NCBI GenBank assembly: GCA_037042915.1
Contig: CM073201.1
Span: 558,001 to 622,000 of the forward strand
Source: Auricularia sp. M13
Taxonomy: Eukaryota; Basidiomycota; Agaricomycetes; Auriculariales; Auriculariaceae
Direction of reading: 5' to 3'
Length of the DNA: 64,000 nucleotides
The position numbers and the translations under genes are program-made. Below are positions 21,741-32,200 of this stretch, one piece after another. The stretch's first letter is position 1; the number at the start of each line of letters is the position of its first letter. The notes beneath the pieces were generated by a model. The model saw nothing but the letters and a program-made list of their open reading frames with translations, searched no databases and was not told the origin of the DNA.

Positions 21741-24471
21741 TTAGTAGCCGCGGTACGACTGCGGCGGCGAGGGCTGCCGTTGCAGGTTATGGTACTGCCC
21801 CTGCTGCTGCTGTGGTTGTTGGTATTGCTGTTGTGGTTGCTGTTGGTAATACTGGTCCTGCGGCGAGTACGCCTGGGCCATGGGCGGCTGCGCGTTCGCG
21901 TACTGGTCGTAGTCGCGCGGCTGCTGCGGGGGCAGGTTGACGTCGCTCTGCGTCGGGAAGGTCTGCTTCATGGGCGTGGCAAGGCTCGCCGACGAGCCAT
22001 AAACGGTCTTCTCCGCGCTCCCGCGCGCCGCATAGCCCGCGCCGAGGCCGACGCCGATGGGCGCGCCGGCCATCGAGCCCGCGGCGGGCGTCGCGGCCTT
22101 GCGCCGGCGGCAGCACCAGATGGTCGTGCCGAGCGCGATGAGCGCGACGACGGCCACGGCGGCGATGATGGCGTACTTGACGGTATTGGTCATGACCGTC
22201 TTGCCGCCCGCACCACCATCCGTGCTGTCCTCGGACGAGCCGAACTTGGAGTTCTCCGACTTGGGCGGGAGCGCGACGAGCGCGAGCGTCGGCTGCGCGG
22301 CGATCTGGCCGTTGCCGACTTGGACGTGCGTCCCGACGCTCGGCACGCCGTCGACGACGACGTACAGCACCGCGGGGCCGGGCGTGAGCAGGTTCGGGTT
22401 CGGCGGCGGCTGCGAGACGTGCAGCGTGATCGTGCCGTCGTCCGCGACGGAGTACGTGCTCTCGAGCTGCATGTAGCGCTGGCCCATGTTCATGCCGTGC
22501 GTCGTGAAGCCCGAGCGCAGCAGCGCCACCTTCGTCTTCGCCGCCGCCGCGTTCGGGTTGTCGTACTTGTTCGCGAGGGTGAGGTTGAAGTACGGCCCGC
22601 CGTAGGTCAGCGGCGTCGTCGGGATGCCCTGCGGCTCCGGGCGCGGCTTGCCGAAGTAGAGCGGGTAGAAGTACTCGGCGTCGTACGTCGTCGGGTACGG
22701 CACGTTCTCCACGCGGTCGGCCGAGGGGTTCGAGCCGGCGACGATGACCGAGCCGTCTACAAGTCTTCATCAGCATCTTGATGACACAATGAGACAGAGG
22801 GCAAACGCACCAGGGAGCAGGATAGCGCTGGAGTGGTACAGGCGCGGGATCTTGCTCTCACCGAGGCCGGCGTCGGACCAGCGCTGGCCCTTGGGCTTGG
22901 ACGGGTCGTAGATGGCGGGCTTGAGGACCTCCTCCGCAGCGAGCGACATGCCGAAGGGCAGGTCGGCGGTGTTGGGGATAGCAGGCGTGTCGGTGGTGTA
23001 TCCGGCGGTGCCGTTGCGCGCGCCGTTGATCATGAGCAGCGTGCCGTCGGGCAGGATGATGAACTGGCCCATGGTGCGCGGGTCGATCATGTCGTCGTCC
23101 TGCTCGTAGGCGACCGCGCCGCCGTCCTCGCGCTCGGGCGTCAGGCGCTGGCAGTCGGCCGACGCGCGGCGCTCCCACGAGTTGACGTGCGGCGAGTGGT
23201 AGTCGCCCCACTCCTCGTCGGAGAACGCGTTCGTGCCGCCGCAGAAGAGGATGGTCGGCGTGTAGTTGTTCTCGGGCGTCAGCGGGAGCATGGCCACGCC
23301 GGCGGAGGCGGGGTACACGCGCACGACGCCGTTGGGCATGTCGGGCAGCGGCTCCTCCTTCATCGTCTCGGGGTCGAGCAGGACTGTCGAGTGACAAGGA
23401 TGAGCACGGAGATAAAGAAGAGAGAAAACGGGGATAAACTCACTGGTGGAGACGTTGGCCTGGAGGAGCATCTTGCCGGACTTGGTGAGGAAGGCGTGGG
23501 CGTAGGTGTTGAGGCCGCCGGCGTTGATGAGGAAGTCGGACTGGACGGGCTCGCCGCGGGACGGGTAGAACTCGATGGTGTTCTCCGCCTGACGGTGCTG
23601 GGTGACGGGGTCGTCGTGCAGGCGGAAGCGGTTGATATAGCCGCCGTAGATCATGCCGCCAATGAGCATGATGCTGCCGTCGCCGAGCGCCTCGGCCGTC
23701 GCGTACCAGCGGTCGCGCTGCATCGCCAGCTTGCTCACGTCGTCGTACCACTGGCAGTCGTCGGTGAAGCCGGCGACGGAGCCCGTGCACGGCTTGATGA
23801 GCCGGATGCTCTTGCGGCCGTCCAGGTCGGTGTAGACGGGCGCGGGGCCCGCATCGTCCCAGTCCTTGACGGCGGTGACGCTCGTGTCCGGCGTCACCGC
23901 CTTGTTGCCGCCGAACGTCGCCCAGGAGCTGTTGGGCAGGTGGAAGCCCGCCGCGCAGAACGAGTTGGAGATGAGGTCGATCACCTCGCCCTTCTTGTCC
24001 GCAATGTCCCTGCGTGACACCTGTCAGCCCGCCGGCGCCAAAAAGAAAAATCACTGAACGCACCAGACGACACCCCAGGCCGGGTGCCCATTGATCGTTG
24101 CAGGATTATTTTCCGACTTGTCTGTTGGGCGGAGCCGAACAGCCTCAGTTGCAACGCTAGACTGGGGTGCAAAGGCACGGACCTAGGATATAAACCTTCT
24201 CGTCGTTACCGAGGAACATCTAGTAGTGGGGTTAGCGCGCTCCACGTCTCCTGACTCGTCGCGAGTGCACGAACCATCTGCAGCGCGTGATGAGCAACCC
24301 AGCAGTCATGTAGCAAGAGGAGGGACGCACCATAGCAGAAACGAGGGTGCTCCCCACGTTCTCAAAGGAGCCGGGCGTCTGCGCCGAGACGCGCGAGGCG
24401 AGCAAAAAAACATTCAGAGCGGAAAGAAAAACATTCTTGGTAGTGGTGGTAGGCCGTTGTGTGCGGGCCAT
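21741..24471 (-). CDS. copper radical oxidase (glyoxal-oxidase-like, AA5 family) with C-terminal membrane anchor
   Basis: Six exons (24471-24331, 24219-24183, 24121-24064, 24009-23444, 23383-22811, 22756-21741) encode 796 residues. A signal peptide (about 1-30, ending VSAQ) leads into the beta-propeller with GSFENVGS, MFLGNDEKVYIL and NNPATINGHPAWG. Candidate active-site residues are all present: Cys97 (NSFCAAG) for the Tyr-Cys cofactor, a Tyr in GGMIYGGY (about 200), Tyr450-His451 (RLYHSSA) and His544 (FTTHGMNMGQR). The usual C-terminal beta domain follows. After it come a Gly/Ser linker, a transmembrane helix (about 652-671, AIIAAVAVVALIALGTTIW), a CCRRR stop-transfer cluster and a Gln/Pro-rich cytosolic tail. 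The enzyme should oxidise aldehydes or alcohols at the outer face of the membrane and release H2O2. Secreted ligninolytic forms lack such an anchor; anchored forms are known in fungi such as Ustilago Glo1. Confidence 0.9.
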
Positions 24472-26340
24472 CGTAGTGTGTGTGGGGGGCCTGACGAGGC
24501 GAGTGGGGATGGGGGAGTTGGGCGTCGCGGGGGACGAGGGGGAGAGGAGGATGGCAAGGGGGAGGAGAGAGAGCGTGGGTTGCCTGGCAGCTGGGCGGAG
24601 GCGGTGATGATAAACGAGCGGGCTGATGGGCTGGGTGGCCGGCAGGTCGGAGCACCGTGCTGCGTCCTCGGCCGCTTTTTGTACCGTCGCGCGTTCTCTG
24701 AACACAAGCGAGTTGCTTCCGTTGTCGTAATCACACCGCCCGCCTGCCCCCGCGCCTAATTTAGGCCCGACCTGGCATGCAAGGTTCGACGTTCGAGCCG
24801 TTGCCGTCTCTGGCTGGCCCCGTTACGCGCCGCTTAGCGTGCTCGTCGTCGAACGCGACCTCGAACGAACAATCGGCACGCGCTTCCGAGGGGACGGCCA
24901 GACCGTGCGCCCAGCCACAGCCACAGCCGAGCGATTAGATGGCTGATCCGGGATCGACAATGCGCAGCTGCCTGTGCCCTGTCAGCATCCTCCGCCCACA
25001 AAACTGAGTCTGAGAGTGAACTTCGACAACGAAATGTCGCATTTCCTCTAAGCAGAGCAGCGCTGGAGGTTGCGTAATATGCGAAGCTTCTACGGGCAAC
25101 ACGGAAATTCGGAGAGGACACGCCGCTAGTCCGCGGAGGTCGAGAGCGCGCGGTCTGGAACTTGCTCGCGGCTGCCATCTGAATCGAGTCGCAGAGAAGT
25201 GATGCAGTCTTGCGTTTCACCCGTGCGGTCTCGCCGTCCCCGCCTTCGGTGATAGGCTCCAGACATCGCTTGCAGCGGTCTCCGGGCCAATTGTGCATAT
25301 AGTGGTGCGACTCAGGCTAAATACGAATACCTACGTACAGCAGAGGGTGGCTATGGATGCTCTGCCAGGATCTTCAGCTGAGCGCTCCCATCGTATAAAT
25401 ACTTAAAATACAACTCACTTAAGCTGAGACGGACTGATCCCCGATCGCGAACGGTCGCTGCCGTCTCAGCGAAACTGATTTTTTGACGCTGCGAGTCGCA
25501 GAAGCAAATTTTTTGAGTCTTCACTGGTAAATAGGAGATTTCGTCAGCTGCCCTCGCGCAACGGGAAAGAAGACGCAGAAGCCGCACCTGACGGCACTGC
25601 AGATAATCAGCATGTGCGGCCGGACACAGTGTCCTTCCTCCGGGCGGCCATTGCTGACCAGGTGGGACAATTCGGAGAGACCAGCCTGAGTGTCGATTGC
25701 GCACCCGGGCTGTCACTGAGCTCCGCGCCGGTGGGCTGTATGCTACGTTCCGCGCAGAGCTTTCCTTCCCAGTTCGCGACAGCGCGCCCACAGTGCTCGA
25801 CGAACGTTAACGAGTGAGACCAGCGAGCGAGGCCGCCGTGATGTCAATAACTCAGTATTAGCAGTGACCAGCCAGCCTCAGCGCTGCTACGACCGTCGAC
25901 CGCCTCTGCGCGCAGAGTCCTCGGACTCACATGAGGCCATCTTCACTGTTTCCAGCGACGGCAGCTCATGCCTCATGCCTCATGAGCTATGTGGGGCACG
26001 CATTTTGCGGCAACGGAGCGGAAGGTCGCGTCCTCAGACAACGTCGTGGATATCGATGCGAGGGAGAGCGACGAGGCAAAGGACTGTCTGCACATATGAG
26101 CGTTGCTTAAGACGCCTCAGCCTCAGCCTGTGTAGAGGCGGCGGCGGCGTGCCACTGTGCCACGGACAGGTCTCAGTATCAGTCTGAACCCGGTGCACGA
26201 GCAACCGGCGTCGATGGTACGCGTGCCACCGAGCTCTCAGCACGTTTTTATGCTCATCGACTCCAAGGCTGAGGACTTGAGATCATGGACGAGACGCGCA
26301 CTGACAGGAGAATCTCCTTTCTGCGCACAGACTGACGGAC
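24472..26340. other. upstream flank of the oxidase gene, no gene seen
   Basis: The first few hundred bases carry the oxidase promoter; the strand upstream of its ATG is C/T-rich. Beyond that, frames on both strands are compositional. No RNA gene or element was found up to the MITE-like element. Confidence 0.5.
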
Positions 26341-26341
26341 G

Positions 26342-26971
26342 ATTCTATTGAGAAACCCCCTTTCCACGGAGAAACCGGTTTCTATCACGGTGATAGGGCA
26401 AGTTGATCCGGATCCAGTCGGCCAGATCCACAATGATATTCTTTCAAAGTACAATATCAACCAGTCCGAGTAGCCCAAATCAACATTGGGATGATAGTCT
26501 CGCTGTATCAAGTGGCACCATGCGGTTCATTTGGAGGCGGCGGCGTTCTCACCGTTGCAACTGTATTGCCGTGCATCCAGGCGGTTTGGTTGCATGGGTA
26601 TTCCTTGTATGACACGACCAAAGACGGCAGCTAGAGCGTTAGGTAGAGTGCTTCCGCAAACATGTGCGGGAGGAGGCTGAGGTAAGTCATAAGCGGGACG
26701 GTAGTCCACCTACCGTGACCTTTGCGGACAGGCCATGTGTGCTCAAAGAGTTCAAACTGCGTGATCCTTGCGCACAGCACATCAACTCAATTTATGTGTA
26801 AGAGGCAGGGTGGCAGTCTGGTCAAAAATAACGCAGAGGATTGAGAAATGCGATATTTGTGATGGTCACCGAAGCTGCGCCGAGTCGCTGGAGCGGCTGA
26901 TCGCATTGGTCTCACGGATCAGCGTCCTTATCTGCGCAGAAACCCCAGAAACGGGGGTTTCTCAATAGAAT
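26342..26971. mobile_element. MITE-like non-autonomous DNA transposon candidate
   Basis: Perfect 19-bp inverted repeats lie at 26342-26360 (ATTCTATTGAGAAACCCCC) and 26953-26971 (its exact complement). Within them TA at 26346-26347 and 26966-26967 could be the target duplication of a Tc1/mariner-type element, giving a 618-bp element at 26348-26965 that starts TTGAGAAACCCCC. The interior is visibly less GC-rich than the flanks and includes a perfect palindrome (AGAAACCGGTTTCT) just inside the left end. Short minus-strand frames inside read protein-like in places, but I could not recognise a transposase. I infer a MITE; only one copy is present in this window, so the family is not proven. Confidence 0.6.
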
Positions 26972-29204
26972 TTTCCCAGACTGACTCGGTGTCAGAGGTC
27001 TCACTGGCACCTTCAGCGCACGGACTCGGACTCGGACTCGGATGCCTAATCTCGTCCGGCCAGGGGCCAGTCCAGTACGAACCCGTACATGTCACATATG
27101 GATCTCTCGGGCGTCAACTTGAAGTCAGCTGAGCTGTTACCGTACCTGGCAGCTTACCGTGCTACTGTATACACTGGGAGGAGATGGCTGAATCGGATTT
27201 ACATGCAACCCCGCGAACTGGCCTAGGGGCATACGACTTGAATGAGAGTGGCCATGGATGGGATGACATGTTTGCCCGGGGCCCGCACTGGCAGTGAGTC
27301 AGATCTCACGTTTGCAGTTTACTGCCAGAGACAGCCACCGGCAATGCAATACACCCTGACGATGCCAGCCCTGAGTGCGGGCGTGAAACCCCTGTTTTTT
27401 CTGCGTCAGAAAGTCTAAATCACGCCAGGGCGCATGTGCATGTGTCATGGGCGACCGCAGCCCTGGGAGGTCCCGCGTGCGCTTTACCGCGGACGTCACA
27501 CGACGAGTTGCAGGAAATCTGCGTATCAGTCGATTCAGTTCGTTCGTAGCCGGCACAGAAAGGCGGGCGACGTGATTCAGGATATCGATGCGTACAGCCC
27601 GAGCGCACTTCATGCCACACGTCGCCGGGACCTGGAGCTGGACGTCTCAAGTCTGCGGCACCTTCACCTCCCGCGTGTGACTGTGAAACGCTCTCTATGT
27701 CGCACTCTATCCTTTCCAGGTTCCGAGCGCGCGCCAGCGCGCGGAGGGGAACGTATTATGGCGATCTCCGCGGAAGTCTCCGCACACCCGCCCGCGGTCG
27801 CAATTTGAATGTGTTCTGGAGTATGGAACTTCTTGACACGGACACGGAGACTGCACCCGTCCCGAGGAGAATCGCTGTCACCGTGGCTGGGCGATGACGC
27901 GGTGGCGGCGGTGGGGAATGTGGCTGCGAATTGCGATGCCAATGCAATCTTGCCCGCCGTCGCGACGGCGCCACCATGTGAATTACTGAGATTTGAGTGA
28001 GGTGTGAGGTGAGAGTTGAGCAGGCAGACTTGCGGAGGAGACGCGCGAGCGGGGGGAGAGGCATGGTGGTGGGCTGCGAAGGAACGGACCGTGACCTAAC
28101 CCGGGGTTCTGCGTGAAGCCCCTTTGGAGCCTGTTGTCAGCGGTGCTGCAAGTCTAGACCTGGCGCATACTGTACTGTCTTGAAGAATCATACGGGTTGA
28201 CAGGGTCTTCTCCAACCCGTCTGAGTAAGTGTTTCCGTCAGTGCGAAACACTGTCAACTGGCAGTCAATTGGCCGTGGGAACAACGGGACTCGCGTAGGA
28301 GGACGAACGGACGAATCTACCGCTACGCCCCGAAGCCGCATAGTATGCCAGTGGATTGAAACTAAAGCGGTCGCGCGTGAACTGTGCTGAATCATGGTGG
28401 GCTTTGTTACCAATGGATTCCCCGGTTCGTGACTGCATACAGTCCAGTCTCCAGTCTTACTCCTTGCTTGGCAAGACACCCGCAATTGGGGACGGTGACG
28501 GGGACGCCCGCAACGTGACGGCGCGTTGACATCGACCAGGATGGCCGACGCACGCGAGCTGAAAGTCATCAAAACGGCGGCCTGCGTAACGTCGCAGCGC
28601 TCGCGCGCACGGCTTTCTCGACCGGGACGACGCCGCGCCCTTTGCAAGCTACCGTGTAATGTGCGTCAAAGAGAGCGCAGGCTTGACACGGGAGTATGTC
28701 CCTGGGTAGTTGTGTTGTCTTTAAGCAGAGGCGACCGCCAGCTGCATAGCGAGTTGACGATTCTAAAGGGGAGACGCCAGGTCCATTGCGGAAATGCCAG
28801 TTTCGAGCACTGATGATTTTGTGCAGGCTTGTGCCAAGTCGGACGTCCAGACGTCCTGGCCAGTAAGAATCATTGCCACTGCCATCGAGGAGGATCGTCG
28901 TCCTTGTGCCTTGTGGCACGTGACCGTGTATTTTTTACGTTGTCGTCGTTCGGAACCGCCGCAGGCAGAAAGAGAATACACCGCAGTTGAAGAGGGGCGG
29001 CGTGAAGCACGTGCGTGAGGTGAACGAGCAGAGCGAGCTACTTTAGTTGGTCAAAGGGCAGAGGCTGGGCGCTTGTGAAAAATCAAGTTCTTCCTTCTCT
29101 TGGTCAGTCGGCCGCTGATCGTGCTTCGCGATCCCGGCCCTTCATCCTCGTTGCTCTGCACGGCGACTGGCTCCTGCTCGCCGTTGACAACTGACAACTG
29201 ACAG
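26972..29204. other. intergenic before the CLC gene, nothing recognised
   Basis: No domain-bearing frame was found on either strand. CACTGGCAG-type words occur at about 27287 and 28256. The last 150 bases are the CLC promoter and leader, with no clear TATA box. Confidence 0.5.
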
Positions 29205-32200
29205 ATGTTCGTCCGGCGTCAATTGTACTGTGCGGTCGCTAACACGCTTGGTTTGAAGGCCGGACCGCAGCTCGCTCTCGACGGACGAGCTGGACAGCGT
29301 GACGCCGCCGGTGCGCTCGCAATCGCCCGCCTCGCTGCGCAGACACATCTCCTCCGCCACCGTCGACTCCGTATCCAACTCCATGCACGGCAGCGGCACG
29401 TGGCGCGGCCCGCTCGCGACGCCCAGCTCGCCCGGATGGCGCCGCCAGCGCCTGCTTGGCGTCGGCCAACATCAGAGCGAGGGCGGCGGGGACGGCCGCC
29501 CGTTGATAGCCCAGGTGCGCCCAGCGTCCGAGTGGGTAGCTGGCTGATCATTGGTTGCGGGTTGGCAGGAGAACAGCACCGACTCGGGCCACTTTGCCAG
29601 CTACGGCTCCGTGCGCCCCGCCGCCCCGCTGCGTCAGGAGAGCAGGCAGAGCACGGCCGGGCTCATGTCCATGTCTTTTGCCGGTGCGTTTCATCTTTCA
29701 ACCATTACCCATAATCCTAGGATACTTACTCAGTGTCAGGCCTGACCGACACCCTGCGCAACAGACGGCGCAACGCCGCCACAGGCACCCGTCTCTCGCG
29801 CCCGGCCTCCTTCTGGTCTCTACATCTCGGCACGGGCGGGCGGCCCCTCACAGCCTACGACGTCCCCATTGGGCACGCTGAGGGCGAAGAGGAGGGCGTG
29901 CAAGAAGAGGACGAGACCGGCGCCCGGGCGAACGGCATACGGGTGTGGTACAGCAGCTTCACGAGCATCGACTGGCTGCACGACGCCATCAAGGACTCCG
30001 CGCGCCTCCTCCGCCTGCGCCGCCGCCGCTCGTCGCGCGGCAAGGCGCGCGCGTGGGCGGATCGCAGTATTGGATGGATTATTGTCACCCTCGTCGGCAT
30101 CTTGACGGCCCTTGTCGCGTTTTGCATCGTCAAGAGCGAGCAGCTGTTGTTTGACTTCAAGGTATGTTCGATTGAGCAGCAGTTGTGAAGTTGAGGAGCT
30201 GATGAAGTGTGCAGGAGGGACATTGCGCGAACGGATGGTGGAAGGCGAAGCGCTTCTGCTGCCCCGCAACCATCGAGCTCGACTTTGTGAGTAGATGACG
30301 TACGCACACTCTGCGGATACTGAGCAATGCGAACAGAACGTGACGTCCGGCGGCGGCGAGCACTGCGCGCAATGGAAGAGCTGGGCGCAGACCTTCGACG
30401 TGGACGACCGCCCGGGCCGCGTCGCAGGCTGGATGGTCGACTATGTGGCCTACATCGTTATCGCGGTGCGTGTCTTTCAAGTTCTCGCTCGCGGGCCATT
30501 CCCTGCATCCATGCTATCTCCTCCATTCCTACCATCCTGCTACACTGCCTTCACCTGCTGTTCCGCTTCCCCGAGCAAGGGGGAAACGCTCCTCCCACCC
30601 TGCAACATTCGCCTGCTACCGTGCTTTTGCTCTGCCGGGCTTGCTACCCATTCGTCATGCGACACGTCGCTCATCCTTCCCTTTCGCCCTTTCTTGTGCG
30701 CACGACGAACTATGTCGCCCGTTGCGGAATGAGCACGCATGGATCCCTCATGCCCTACTCAATCTACTCAATGAATGCGGGCGATGGTGCACTCCACGGC
30801 GCCTCTCAATTCCTTCGTTCTGCGCAATCTTGTTTTCTGCGCGTGCGCGACCAGGGCGTTCGCACGACGATCGCAATGGTGCTGTGCTGCGCAGGCTGGG
30901 ATGCTCCCAGCGGGAGGCACAATGCTCGTACCGCGGCGCACTGGGTCGCGGTCGCTTTAAATGCTACGCCGTAGCGCTGCGACACTCCTTGGCTGACGCA
31001 TCCTTTGCGCATGTCCTGCCTTCCCTCTTGCCATTGTTTCGAACCCCCCAAAACCCATCCATGTTCACTTCTTTGTTTTTTTTGTGTTGGGCGCCCGACA
31101 CCTGTCGCTGCCAGTGATCGCGCATACCCAGAGCGCTCCCAACTTCATTTATCGGCGCGCTGCGCGATATATCGCGCTGGCCTGTCCGCGCCTGTTGCAA
31201 GCGCGCCCTTGTTTCCTTCTTGTAGTGCCCGCACTGCCTTTTTTTTGTTTGCTGTCGCGCCTGTCTGCCTTTTCCTATTGCGACTATGCTCGCTGTCTAG
31301 TGCGCCCTGAAGTCTGCAATGTTGCACCCTGCCGGCGGGAACCCTGGGAGTGACGGTCAACGATCGAGATGACGAGCGTCCGTCGCCGCGGCGGAGCGAT
31401 GCTCTTCGCGTCCCGTTTCATTACGCCTGCTCGGAGTGAGGCACTCTCAAGCCGATATTCAGGACGTCCTGACGGCTCCCTTCGCCATGTCGAGTCTACC
31501 GTTGCCGCGTCCGCGTCCTCGACCCTTGTTTCATTCATCACTCCGTCCTCCGTCGCGTCCGCAGAGACAGAGCAAGTCGTCCTATCCCGTAACGCGCATT
31601 TCCGCCTGCCCCGCATTCCGTGCTCCCTGGGCTAAACACCACCTCCCTGACCGGCCACCGCGATCCCCGCCAAACCGCCCCATCCGCCGTCCTCCTGTGT
31701 GTGTCCGGGGTCCCCGCTGCAACCTGCGGGATTGTTTGCGCGGAGGGAAGGCAGGCGAGATTGGCGTTGTGTGTGTGCGAGTCTGCGCGTCGGCCGGAAT
31801 CCAGCGAACGGGCGCGCGCGCGCGTTCTTGATATTCCGATATGCGGCGCTCTTCTCTTCCCCGATGCCTGTGCCGTCTCCACGGCGCAGCTTGCTGGGGC
31901 TTCTCCGCGTGCTGTTCCGGCAACGGCTCGCCACAGTTCGTCTTCGTCTTCGTCTGGAATTCCTCCCAGGCACGCTAATCACTGCGGGCCCCGTGCCCGC
32001 TCGAGTTTATTTCGTTTCTTGGCTCATTCTCGTTTTCGCACGTTCATATCGCGTTGAATTCTCGCCACTTTTATTCCGCGCGTGCGCGCTTGCGTTCTTG
32101 CAAATTTCATTAGTCGCGCGGCTCGCGCATCCCCGCGCCGCCGTTTAATGATATGGACCTTCTGCATCTGCATTTCTTTGTACTTCTTTTCGGCCAGCTC

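Noticed and set aside
22833-24017. 394-codon plus-strand frame over the oxidase gene
   Set aside because: Composition-driven antisense of GC-rich exons, rich in Arg, Val and Gly, with no motifs. The minus strand gives a complete copper radical oxidase.
28096-28647. 183-codon minus-strand frame before the CLC gene
   Set aside because: No recognisable motif, no exon partners, unusual amino-acid mix.
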